DNA of 64,000 nucleotides from Bryopsis sp. KO-2023. Lineage: Eukaryota > Chlorophyta > Ulvophyceae > Bryopsidales > Bryopsidaceae. Of this stretch, positions 1-10,993 are shown in pieces. Under the pieces are notes generated by a model that saw nothing but the letters and a program-made list of their open reading frames with translations, ran no database searches and was not told where the DNA came from. Every line of letters starts with the position of its first letter. Position 1 is the stretch's first letter. Both the position numbers and the translations under genes were made by a program. The stretch lies in contig BSYQ01000008.1 of the NCBI GenBank assembly GCA_030272585.1, positions 4,898,001 through 4,962,000 of the forward strand, given 5' to 3'.

Positions 1-125
1 TTTTTCGGAAGATAAAAAACAAGCATGGTTTTCGAATCTTTTCTTTTCAGAATAAGCTTTTTTCGCTCAGAACAAAAGCTCCTTCATGAAGGTTTGCTTT
101 TTCTTTGTTTTAAAGAATTTTTCAG

Positions 126-2867
126 TGGAAGATTTCAGCGTGGAGATTTCTGGTCCTTATGGTCCGGGCATACCTTTCAAAAAGAAATCGACAGCACTGC
201 ACGTCGTAGCAGCTTTCGGCACTACCGATACAGCTAATGTAAGCCAGTGTTTCAATCCAGGGAAGATATAAATAGCAAGCACCACAATAGAACCGTGTGC
301 ATCTCTTTCCTTCTAGATTTCATTTCAGCTTTGAAAATGCTCCCCAAATCGTACGAAACCATTGGCAAATCGATGTCAGATCTGAGTTCACCTCATTTAT
401 TTTCTTCATGTTTTTTTTTTCCCCATGTCGGAGCTTTTTTCAGTTCATTTTGTGTGCATGTCTGACATCATGGTGAATTTTCTTTTTTTCAGGCCATGGT
501 TAATTTGTTTCCAACCGGACTCAAATTTTCAGCTGAAAATGAAGCTGGAGAAACACCCCTGCATGATGCAGCAGCTGTTGGGAACTTCAAGATGGTCGTG
601 GTGAGGGAAGACCCAGGGAAATTAGGATTCAACAAAAAAAAGGAGAAAAAAAACTTCGAAAGACATGAAAAGAGTGATATGCAAAAAAAAGAGAGTGATT
701 GAGGGTCGGTCGTAGCTTGCAGTGGATACAAATTCATACATTGATATATGCATTTAACAGAATGTTTGCACTGTTTTTTTGAGCCACTTAATATTTGGTT
801 AATAACCGGCAGTTATTACTAATATTATACAACTGGCGCTTTTTTTTCTTCTTTTTCCTTCTGCTGCGCTGATAAAGCAACCAATTTACATGTTTTTTTC
901 AACAGAGATGCGCTCTACAGAGACAAAAAGCTTGCTTTTTTTTCCCGAGAATATTTATTGCATATTTATTTCATCTCGACATTTTCTGCATTCGCTTGCT
1001 CCTTTTTGATTTTGTTTTATTATGTAAATTTTTACAGTGGCTTCTTGAGGAAAACGTTGATATCAACGCAAGGTCCTATGGTGAAACCCCACTAACATAT
1101 GCAGCAAGGGAACTTCATGTAAAGACAGTTGAGGTCAGTTTTTTTTTTTAATTAAGAATACATTTGAGAAATGGAAGGGGGTTGGGGTTGGGGAGGTCTG
1201 TGTTGAAAAGTTCAGCAATAACTTAATTGAGCGGGGTGGAGACAGGTGGCTTTCGGTTTATAGATTTCTGCTTCCCTTTCCACAGTGTCCGAGTTACCAG
1301 TTTTCGCTACTAGCGCTAGTACTGAAAATTGCTTCCACGTTCATCATTCCACGGTTATTGGCAAAAAGATTTTAGATCTCATTTCCTGAACAATTGTTTA
1401 CAAGACAATTATAGATCGCATAAAAAAATCTGAAGTGGAAAGAAATAGTTGAGAGGCTCTTAGCTTCTCACCAATGTTAGTGCATTTTTAGCTTTTTCTG
1501 CTGAATTGTCTTGTCTACAACATTATGGCCGGTAGCTGAAAAACTAGATTTTTCGAGCTCATGGGATGCATTGGAGATAAATCCACACCTATTGAGGGTT
1601 CTAAGAAAAAAAAGCCAGCCTCGTTTGATGTAAAAAGCGTCCCATTAGGTCAATGCAAACTTGATGCATTTTGACAGTTTCTTGCCGTTTCTTGCCGCTA
1701 GAACAATTTATTCTACATGTGGACACATAAATGTTGACTAATCTTCATAATCTTCGGTGTAATGTTTCGAGAGGGATATATTACCTCCAAAGTGATATAT
1801 TTTGGTGGGAATGAATGCTTATTATGTGCCCACGATTTCTAGCCTATACTTGTTAGAGCCCCTCCAAAATATGAAACGAATTGGAGATTAAGATGCTTTT
1901 TTAATAAAATTTTCATTTTACGAAGTTTTTTGTTGATATCTTATGGTTTTTGTACAATTAGGTCGTACATAAGGTCACACCCATGATTCGGATAAAATGA
2001 ACTGTGAGAAACGCATCAACTTTGGATTAGCATTACGAGAGGATAATTGCGTCAAATGAGGCCGGATTTTTTTCTTGAGAATCCTTGATAGGTGTGGATT
2101 TATCTCCAATGCATCTCATGAGTCTCGAAAAATCTAGTTTTTCAGCTACCGGCCATAATGTTGTAGACAAGATAATTCTGCAGCAAGCTAAAATTACCTC
2201 CACATGAGTGAGATACTAGGAGCCTTGAAAAACTTTTCTTTTACTTGATTTTTTGTCACATTATGTGTTTTGGTCTTTTGAAACCACGATCTAAAAATGA
2301 GGTACAAACTCTACATTCCAAGCGTCGTGGAAAGAAAAATATGGAAGAGACTTTAAACGCTGTTTCTGCGACACAAAATCGTAATAAGGAGATAGGAGGC
2401 GTGCATTAGGATCTAATGTTTGAATTTTGATCTCATTTTTATTTCCCAATACATTCAAGTCATAAAAAAGGTCTCTGCAAAATTTTGGGAAAAAATATGA
2501 AGTTTGAAAGAGAAAGTGGAGGGGGTTGAACATTGTTACTAGCGCTAGTAGTTCAGAACTAGCGCTAGTAACCTGGTAACTCGGACAACAGTGATTTTTT
2601 TTTTCTTTTCCTTTTGATCATCTACAGAACAACTTTATTGGACAATATAAAAGCATAAGTTGGTGTTTTCAATTTTTTTTTTTCTTTTTTTTTCTTGATT
2701 TTCTTCTTGTTTTTTTTTTTCTGTTTTGTCAGGTGCTGATAGACCGTGGAGCGAAAGTGGAGATGAATGAAGCTATGGATCGTTTTTGGCGAGCTGTATG
2801 TCTTAGGAAAAAAGCTCCACTTGTCTGTCAAAAATTAGCGCGAAAATTGAAAGGAAGAAAGCCCTAA
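126..2867 (+). CDS. Ankyrin-repeat protein, 3' part (four exons, 5' end outside window)
   Basis: Four phase-compatible exons at 126-238, 493-600, 1038-1133 and 2733-2867 (TAA) carry ankyrin signatures. The first has TALHVVAAFG, the second ETPLHDAAAVGN, the third DINARSYGETPLTYAA, and the last opens with VLIDRGA, the end of a repeat helix. Ankyrin repeats are protein-interaction scaffolds, so no specific partner can be named. The tail after the last repeat is basic (KLARKLKGRKP). Acceptors are strong pyrimidine-rich AGs and every donor is GT. The first visible exon starts from an acceptor, so upstream exons lie beyond the window edge. The last intron is about 1.6 kb and hosts an inverted-repeat element. 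Exons seen: direct. Ankyrin assignment: family knowledge. Complete function: unknown. Confidence 0.75.
1286..2587. mobile_element. Non-autonomous inverted-repeat DNA element inside the last ankyrin intron
   Basis: The ends read TGTCCGAGTTACCAG and CTGGTAACTCGGACA, a perfect 15-bp inverted repeat, flanked by ACAG on each side (possible 4-bp target duplication). Copies of the palindrome ACTAGCGCTAGT lie just inside both ends. A second arm of about 100 bp at about 1506-1604 (containing ATTATGGCCGGTAGCTG) is repeated inverted at about 2088-2187. No transposase frame is present, so it would need help from elsewhere. The superfamily is unclear: the TG...CA ends and the short target duplication do not decide it. 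Confidence 0.6.
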
Positions 2868-4537
2868 TTGGTCGGGTAGCTAAATCGTGCTCAAGGAATT
2901 TGCATTGGTTGTTTTCTCCTGCTCTTTCTGAGAACCCTCGCACAAAAAAGAATAAATAAATAAAAAATACATATATATGTATGTGTGTGTGCTCTTGAAC
3001 ATTTCATAGAAGCAAAAAAAAAAAATCTTTTCAGAGAGCAGCCCTTCTCATATCGAAATGTGTAACGGGTGCATGCATAAATATATATAAATATTTATAT
3101 ATAAAAATATACATTATAATGTATATTTTTTTTCCTCCCAAAACTCGTTGGGTGGGTAGGGTCTGCAGAATCTGTTTTTGACCTGAACTGATCGTGATGG
3201 TTGTTTTTTTGTTCATTTCCCTGACTATCCTATTGATTTTTCTTTTTTGAGTGTGTTTTTTTCCTTTTCACATCTGGAGTAGTTTACTCCAATTTTCCAT
3301 TCCTTTTTTTTTCCTCTTCTGTTTCTGTTCGTTTTTAGTTTTACACTTCACATTTTTGGCCGTCGTCCGGGAACGAAACACAATTTTGATATTGTTACAG
3401 TTCAACTAGAAAATGAAAACTCAGAAAGGAGGGAAATGAGGGGATCCTACTCCTTTGATGCAAATGGCTGAATTTCAAGAAAACGTAGCTTTCGTTTGGC
3501 ACTGTTTTTCTGTGTGTGATGTTGTGTCTTGATGTAAAATGTTTTTGTAAAAATGTGCAAAAAAAGAAAAGGAATGGGTTTCAATGGAAAGAATCAAATT
3601 GTCCAGTACAGAGTATCAGAGGAATCCTGATTTTTTTCCTTTTTTCTTTTTTTTTTGGGAATCGATAACATTTTTTTTACTGGTATGTATATATATTTTT
3701 GTGTGTATCATACAATATGATATATTGTTGAATTCACATTGTTACAGTAAAAAGTATGACCCCTCTTCCAACCAAAGCCCCTTCAAATAAGCAAGTACCC
3801 AACTGAATTGGCCCTTTCCACTGTGTGTAATATGTGTATATACATAATGTATAATGTACTATCTGTTTGATTGATTGATATATTGTTTTAGCCAGTGGCA
3901 CACCACAGAATTAAGAGTTAGTTTGTTACCAGCCTCTTATTTTATTCTTTTTCTGGTGGTAGGTTTTGGAAACTGAACCCCTCTCAGAGGGAAAATACCA
4001 CGCTTCCATAAAAGCTCTAAAAAATTTCCCAGCCTTATCCCTGGCGGCTCAATCACACTTTTTCATTTTGAATGAATCCATCTGGGGGGGGGGGGGGAAG
4101 CTTGATGATGATTTTCCACAAATCATTTCCGGATAGGAAAACACGCTGAAGGCAAAAAACAAACATATTCACGCAACCAAATTTTGCTTGTGTTTCAAAC
4201 GAAAGGAAAAGGCCAAGGCTCCGTCCAGTTTTTGTGATGTGTCGAGGTTCTCTCTCAAACGCAAAAGGTTTCAATCAAATTCTGAAGTTCTGTTCGTTTT
4301 CCTTCCTTTTGTGTTTGTTTTACGAAAGAACACAACAAAATTTACGTTTAGATTGTATCGAAAAGTACAGGTGTTTTCCGCACATTAAGAACCACGGGCC
4401 CGTGCAATACAAAGTTCTCAAGGAAAAAGCAGTTTGAGAGAGGGTACCGCGGTTGAATCCAGCGGTTGCACGGCGGCGCTTAAAAGCGGCTTACGTCGGA
4501 CTGAAAAAAAAAAGTTGCAACTACCCTGGTGTGTGCG
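2868..4537. other. Intergenic spacer, AT-rich with simple repeats
   Basis: No gene seen. Contains TA/TG microsatellite tracts near 2970-2995 and 3075-3130, long T runs, and a run of about 14 G at about 4085-4098. The last 100 bases before the next gene are richer in GC. Confidence 0.6.
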
Positions 4538-4538
4538 G

Positions 4539-4547
4539 CATAAATAC
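4539..4547 (+). promoter_or_regulatory. Candidate TATA box of the Ala/Cys-rich gene
   Basis: CATAAATAC lies about 110 bases upstream of the ATG at 4654 in a locally GC-richer stretch. A start site about 30 bases downstream would leave a short 5' leader. This is inferred from position and sequence only. Confidence 0.35.
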
Positions 4548-4653
4548 CAGTTCCTCCTCGAAACATCCAAAGTTCAGTTGTTTCCTTGCCTGTGTGCGTT
4601 CTGTCTTCTCTCAGCCGGCTATTTTGTCTAGAATTTTTCCTTTCACAACGACG

Positions 4654-6077
4654 ATGACGACGACCATGAACGCTGCTATGATTTTGGCTTTCCTCGCACT
4701 CGTGGCGCCGCCACAAGCTTTGGCAGGTTTGGAGCACAAGTCCCCGTCCTTTGAGCTTTCTGGGACGCAACCCAATCGTCTTCTTGCTTTGGTTGGGATG
4801 TGCCGCCTTAGCTTCGCATTTGTTTTTTTCCAGGTCGAGGCCTCTACCAGACCTCAACGACTTCTTGCCAGGTCTTTGGTTCTGTGAGCCTCGTGGTGAA
4901 ATCGGGGTCGTGCAAGGGCTGGGCCGGAGCGAGTTGCACCGTATGAATCACTTCTTCCAGCCAGAGTTTTTGCTTGTCCTCCTTGGGTTCATCACCACTT
5001 GGGTGCAGTAACTGACTGACTTGCTACCTTCGTTTCTACAGTCTCTGGCGTTCGCTGAATCCAAACTGGAAACCGAAGTCAAGGAAATCCTGACCAACGA
5101 CCTGTGCAACCCTGCATCGGCGCAAGCCGCAGCAACGGCCGCTGCGACTGCAGTGGCCACTGTCTACTTTGAAGCGTTGGCAAAGGTCGGTTTCCTTGCT
5201 TTTGGAGTCGACTGTTTCAACACAATGAAAAGTACCGCACGTTGCCGAGAGTTGGTGTGGTTTTGCGTGTGCAGGTCTCTTGTGACGGGCAAGGATTTGG
5301 ATGCGGTTTCAGCGTAGCCCGCGGAGATTCTTTCGCAACCGCGTATGCCGAAGCTTTCGCTCGTGCCGTCGCAATTGCAGCTGGCGGCGATTCCAGTGCA
5401 GTGTGTATGGGAGACTTAACCGCGATAGCGGTAGGATTCGCGCAAGCCGCTGCGGAGGGTAGTGCCAGGGCGTGCGTCGAAGGCAGCGGATCAGCCGAGG
5501 CGTTCCGCTCCGAGTTTGTCGTGTCTGCAACAACAGCCATAGCCGAAGCCCTGGCGATCGCAACGTCCGAAGTCTGCACAGGTTCGTTTGCTCCGTGCTG
5601 ATATAGCTTCTCCGTCACCTTGGTCCGTTCATGAGCAGCGAGGATGTTTTTGGTACAGGCGAATTGGGTGTCGAATCTGAATGCGGAGTCGATGTGGAGG
5701 GAAGCTCCACCGCAACCAACAACAGCTTCAATGATGTGGGCGACCCAGCGCCAACGACAAGCGGCGACGGAACTGCCGATTCTGGCTCCTCCTCGACCAC
5801 CGCCGGCGCCCAGCTCCCAGTCTGCACCACCGTAGAAGAGTACTCTTGCTGCTGGGATGCTCCAGGGTGAGAAGCGTTGCATTGATGGCCATGGTTATCA
5901 CTCAGAAATATGTATGTGTGTGTGTGATTGCATCATCATCGATTGGTGATGACCTGAATTCGTATTTTCCACAGCTGCGCAAGGAACGGGCTGCGAAGCG
6001 GGGCCTCTTTCGATCCCAACCACAACCTGCTGATCTTCCCCTTGGGTTCTTCGGCGCCACAATGCTTCTGCTACTAG
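4654..6077 (+). CDS. Secreted alanine- and cysteine-rich protein, unknown family
   Basis: Six exons join without a phase break: 4654-4726, 4834-4871, 5042-5185, 5275-5581, 5659-5866 and 5975-6077 (TAG), giving 290 residues. Residues 1-24 form a signal peptide: a hydrophobic core (AAMILAFLALVAPPQALA) with an ALA-type cleavage site. The middle (about 40-190) is a run of Ala-rich amphipathic stretches with small and aromatic residues, such as SFATAYAEAFARAVAIAAGG, interrupted by regularly spaced cysteines. It is followed by a Ser/Thr/Gly/Asp linker and a short Cys-rich C-terminus ending CFCY. The start is the first ATG after the TATA-like box; a second ATG four codons later would also keep the signal peptide. 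Export is inferred. I recognise no enzyme or named family; an extracellular structural or wall protein is possible. Codon use is clearly richer in GC than the surroundings. Confidence 0.75.
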
Positions 6078-6827
6078 CAGTTTTACCAGGCCCCACCTAC
6101 CTTAGAGCCTTAGAGTGGGGCGACAGGAAGCGAAACACCAACCAGAGGGTCTTGTATAATTTCGGGCGTAACACGAGCATCGTTCCTCTCTTTCGTGGAG
6201 CAGTGAACATCGGGGCAGAATCCACTTGAAAAGTAGTGGGAAGCCTCTTTTTATCGTATGATGAACCATGCCTTTGCGTGGTTTCTGAGCACCATGCATT
6301 TGGACCTGACCGTGGCGAGAGCTGTCTTCCTTTCGCGTTGGAGGTGGTGGCGAGTGTGTGAATCGTTTTGTGGTATTTTCGAAAGAGACTTCGGCCGTCT
6401 GTACGGTCCAGAAAGACTCCTAGGCCAAATGTAAAGGATGTGTGCGTTGAGAATCTGCAGTCGCGAACTCACTCTTGTTTCGGTTCCATTCCAAAAACAT
6501 TCCACCATTCTGGGATGGTTTTGGTGACGACCTTCAGAACTGGACTGCGGCAAACTCACGAACTCATAAAGACCAATCAAAACGTGTATCAAAATTTCAG
6601 AAAAACGAACTTTTTTTGCAAAACTGAAGTCTCAAGTTTCCAATGTGGGCTTTGCGATTCGATTGAACATAGCTGTCAGATTCCGACTAGACGCAGTCAC
6701 GTCTTTCCTGGAAAGTGTGGGGAACCTCCCGGCTCACTCTTCCCACATAAAACGGTGTTCTGGGATTCTGTGCCGCATCGAAAAGAAGGGTTGTGAATCT
6801 TGTCAAGTGTTGTTTCTGTTTGGAAAA
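6078..6827. other. Spacer between the Ala/Cys-rich gene and the PLAC8 gene
   Basis: No supported gene. It should hold the 3' UTR of the upstream gene and the promoter and 5' UTR of the downstream one. Open frames here lack splice context and low-complexity bias does not support them. Confidence 0.5.
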
Positions 6828-7535
6828 ATGGCGAAACTCCAGTATGAAAAGGTGTCCATTGGCGAGCCAGTAAAGGCCGTCGCCGTTGCTGAGGAACCTC
6901 GTCACTTTCATTCTCACTTCTGCAACTGTTTTGGAAACTGCGACATCGTTGGATGGGGCTGTTGCTGTTTTGTATATTGGTGCCCATGCGTCGCGTTCGG
7001 GTAAGAAAACGTCGCAACGAGTCCCAGTTGATGGTGCCTTTCGATCCCCTTTTGAAGACTAACTCACTCTCTCCGCTTATTTTAACACAGGATGAACATC
7101 GAAAAGGTTACAGGGAAAACGGGTCGCGCTATCGCATATGCGCTTCTGATGCTCATTGCGATAGTGGGGATGAGGGGAGGCAACGTCCTTCTCAGATACC
7201 AGATGGCAGCTAATCCCTGCTTCGATGACGAGGTTGCCCCTTGCACCCAAGCCGACGTCGATCAATATTCCCACACGGCTTTGCTTTGCTTCATCGTCAG
7301 TTTAGTGGCCTTTGCGGGACTCGTCACGCTTGGAGTCGTGAACAGAAGGCGCACACGCAGGGCTCTGAACATTAAGTACCACGTGGACGGAGGATGCGCG
7401 GAGTGTTGCGAGGACACTTGCGCGTGGTGCTGCTTCCCTATGGGTTTGTGCCAGGAAACCCGCACTCTGTTTTACAACAGAGTCGAGAACGGGCAATGGA
7501 GGGGTCCTGTGACAATGGGGAACAGCATTGTGTAG
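6828..7535 (+). CDS. PLAC8-domain membrane protein
   Basis: Two exons, 6828-7000 and 7091-7535 (TAG), join in phase (GG|G) to give 205 residues. The first exon carries the PLAC8 signature CCFVYWCPC (pattern CC-x4-CPC). The second has a hydrophobic segment (ALLMLIAIVGM), a second one (ALLCFIVSLVAFAGLVTLGV), a basic RRRTRRAL stretch, and the closing Cys cluster CAWCCFPMGLCQETRTL, all in the order typical of the family. PLAC8 proteins of plants and fungi act at membranes in metal (Cd/Zn) tolerance or cell-size control; which applies here cannot be read from sequence. About 200 residues is normal for the family. The intron is a clean GTAAG...CACAG. Confidence 0.88.
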
Positions 7536-9298
7536 ATTTGCTAAAAAACAAACGAACGAAAACGCTATAAAATTTTGCTTATGTGTGTGTACTCTCCCAA
7601 TGTTTGTTTTGTTCGGGTATGTTACTCTTCTTTTTCCAGGAAATAGGTGAGGAAAAAGGTGAGAATGATGGACTGGATGTGACATGGCCACCTAAAATTC
7701 TATATATTCTTTTATGTATGTATATGAATTATGGAGTGTGCTGATGTGGCCTTGTGGTTTCATGGTGGGTAGATTTCCAACTGGCAGGAACCAGACAGTC
7801 TGACAGTCTAATGCCAATGTTGCTTTTTGTACTATATGTGGGAATGCACCCGAAAAATTTTTGTTTGTATTGCTCGGAACGGGGGCGGTGCATTTGGATG
7901 TCAGGAGAACACCGTGGGGTTTGAAGTCCCCACCTGCCTCGGACACCTGTTTTCTGCAAGGAATGAATTTTTTGTGTCATTTTTTTACATTTGTGTTGAT
8001 TCAAAAAATGGAGAAGCTTGTGGTCGACAGGGACAGGAAGTGGTGTTCTTCTTTACTTTGGTGGAATAAAGTGACTGACAGATCAGAGCAGTTGGTCGAG
8101 GGTGATTTGGGTTTCATTTGTGTTTGGTAATGTGGATTTGGTACTGTAGAGAGTGTAAGTAAAGATTGCACTTCTTGAAAAAACTGTGGAAAGGGAATTT
8201 GTTTGCAAAACAACAGTCTCCACTGAAGAAATCTGGAATGAGGTGTCTATTTTTCATGTTGAGGAACACAAACCCCAACACAAAAACTAAACCTCCTCCC
8301 CTCAGAGCATCAGTCTGGGAGGAGTTATGAACATCAGGGAATAGTTTCAAAATAGGTGTTCGAATTTAAAATTAGGAAATGTGGTCATCAACCCAACACT
8401 CTCATTTGGCAGTATGGCAAGCGAAGTTCACAAGCAAGGGGGCGATTTGCAAAAGGAGGAAGTGCTTGATACAGCCACAGTTCGTGATTATTGTTGCTAT
8501 TATTATTATTAGCACGATGGGGTGGTACTTTGAAGCAATTTAGTGGTGCCCAGTTTTGTCATGGAATCCAAAAAATCTTGAATCCTGCCCTGCCAAAAAG
8601 TTGGGAACCAGCGCTCAACCACGAAACAACAATACGGAATATGCACGATGATAAGTGGTCGGGGCACGTGCGTTCTATCGCTTTTCCTCTTAGTGTATTT
8701 GTAATGCTTCCATTTTCATTACTGAAGAACAAGCAAACCCTGCAACGAACCTAGGAAATGATATCGAAGGAGGGCGAAGTGTTACCAAGAAACAACCTTT
8801 TCCAAGCGACGACGATAGCGATCCCAGCACGATTTCGAGCGTTTGAATGGCGCCTTGCATCATCTTGTTGGTGGAAGTGTTCGTCTGTTGCAAGAGACGA
8901 ACAGAGACCCCCCTGGTCTCCGAATATCTGGATCTGTACTGTTTTTCAATAATTCACTCAACGATTACACCCAGTAAGCGTGCAATAAGATTTTTACGTC
9001 AAGATACGAACCGCCTGGGCGTGCTGGCTGTACACCCCGAACGACTGATAAACCTCCCCTCCAAACCGCACCCGCAAACCAGCCTTGTTTCGGTGGATTG
9101 AGAAACCTTTCAGAAGCAAGAAGCGAACAAGGTACGCGCAAGTCAGCCTCCACGTGCTTGTTCCCTGCCTTGGTCGCGATCATACTCCCCGATGCGGAGA
9201 TCAACCTCAGTTTCTTTTCAGGACCACAACCTACTCCTAGGCTTTCTTTTTGCCTGACTGTGGCCTAAACTCACTACGGGCTGTTTTGCTTTCTGGTG
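7536..9298. other. Spacer between PLAC8 and the next membrane-protein gene
   Basis: No gene recognised. An ATAAAA motif near 7566 may serve as polyadenylation signal for the PLAC8 gene. The rest has moderate base composition, a short TTA-rich tract near 8500, and no supported splice structure. Confidence 0.5.
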
Positions 9299-10993
9299 AT
9301 GGCTTCAGAAGATGGTTTTAGCACCCTTGACCACCCCTGCCCACTTCACCGGGCGACGCTCTGCACCCCCTGTGAAGGGCCAGGCTGCGCCGCCTTCACC
9401 TACGGCGACATCACCTCGAGCGAGGCTGCGGGCTTGGGGTAGGTCATCTAGAGGCGCTTCCTGTGGTTTTTTTCTGTGTTGGAGAGGGCTGGCGCAACAT
9501 TCTGCGTGGACAGAATGTTCTACGGGTCAGCAGTAACATAGGTCATGTCATTTCCATCCAATTTCGTCTATCGTCATCTGATTGGTTTCCGTGGCCCGCA
9601 TGGGCGATCGCTGCACTGGGAATTCCTCGTGTTGACTGTTGCACGCTTTTGCCCTGCCGCTTGTGTTCGATTTGTGTGCAACTGATTCAACAAGATCAGA
9701 TATCCTGTATCCTTGTCATGAGATTTTATGATAAGGATCTCATGAGGTCTAGAACTGACCTGGGCGATGAAAATTATATCATGTACAATTCACCTGGTGT
9801 GCTTTTTCCAGTGTTCAAATTCGTTGAAGAATTTGATAAGAATGTTCTATTTGATTCAGTGGCATTTTGAGCACACATTGAATTGAGAAAAAAACTGTGT
9901 CTGTAGGGACCCATTCCAGTGAAGACACAACACCCTCCCCTGGTGCTCTCCACAGATCGATATTCAGCCTCGATCCTGACCAACTGGGTAAGTGTCTCAA
10001 TTATGGAAGCCAGTTTTTACAATGCGATCTTCTCTGTTTTATTTGACTGTTGGTAGTCAAAGACACAGCTAAATAAGCATTTCTCGATTCTTTTGATCCT
10101 GCCACCAATGTGCGCCCTGCTGAATCTCCGCAATTGAATCAGATCTTTGTAGTCGGCTAGAGGAAAAAGGAGCTGACAATTTTTTTTGTTTTTTTTGTTG
10201 CTCAGCGGCCATGTTCCTCGAGGAGCCAGATGAGCAGAAGGTAGACGAAAACAACACTGGGCCTCACATCCAGGAGGAACCTCTGCTCCCACACTTCGAG
10301 AAGGCGTGGGATGAGGTATTTGATTTGAATTCATGTAACAGAGTTTGATATGATAACTTTTCTGGTTAGTGGTGGTGACCACGAAATCACTAATCTTCCC
10401 TGAATTTGCTAAATTACCAAGTACTGACTGAGCTTCCTGTTATCTTTCGTAAGTCAATCAGTGGACTAAGAAAAAACAGTGTCATTTTACTGTGTTCAAT
10501 TCCTGACTCTGATTTGTGCATCAGGTGTGGGCGGGGGGCTCCCCGAAGGCTACAAAAGACCGCTACGTTGTAGTGGAGCACCCAGGATCGGGTGGACAGC
10601 CCAGCTCCCCTGACGTGACCCAGGAGGCGACGAGCAATGGAGGCAGACACTGTCGCAGGTATAATATCAAGAATGTCCTTTTTTTGCTGAAAATGAAAGG
10701 GGAAAAAGATTCACTGGCTTGATGTTTATCCAACTGGTCGAATGCTCTTTGGAAAAGATCATGGGATGGAGCAGGAATACCTGACCTAGGTTTTCAATCA
10801 CCAGAGATCTGGTTTTCTTCCTTCCTTCTTTATTTTTTAATGTTTTGATATTTTCCTTGACTGATTTTCCCTTGTTGAATTCAGGTTTGCTGCAGTTGGC
10901 GGGGGCGTTCTGACGGCGATCTTCTGCCTTGTCCGGTCGAGAGCTGCCAAAAAAAACAGGATTGAGTTCGGGTTGGCTCTTCCTGTGAGGTAA
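9299..10993 (+). CDS. Hypothetical single-pass membrane protein
   Basis: Five exons join in phase: 9299-9438, 9920-9987, 10206-10315, 10525-10658 and 10885-10993 (TAA), giving 186 residues. The N-terminal part is hydrophilic and acidic, with a small Cys cluster (CPLHRATLCTPCEGPGC). The C-terminal part has one hydrophobic helix (FAAVGGGVLTAIFCLV) followed at once by positive charges (RSRAAKKNR), predicting a cytosolic tail by the positive-inside rule. No signal peptide or known domain is seen. The GTAAAAG at the stop could instead be a donor. Two downstream phase-compatible pieces (12230-12241 and 12346-12391) would then extend the tail by about 18 residues; I prefer the shorter model. The second exon's acceptor (ATTCCAG) was chosen because the upstream AG creates an immediate stop. 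Confidence 0.5.

Noticed and set aside
5217-5882. 221-residue - strand frame across the Ala/Cys-rich gene
   Set aside because: It crosses exons and introns of a well-joined + strand gene; the Ala/His bias comes from the complementary GC-rich codons.
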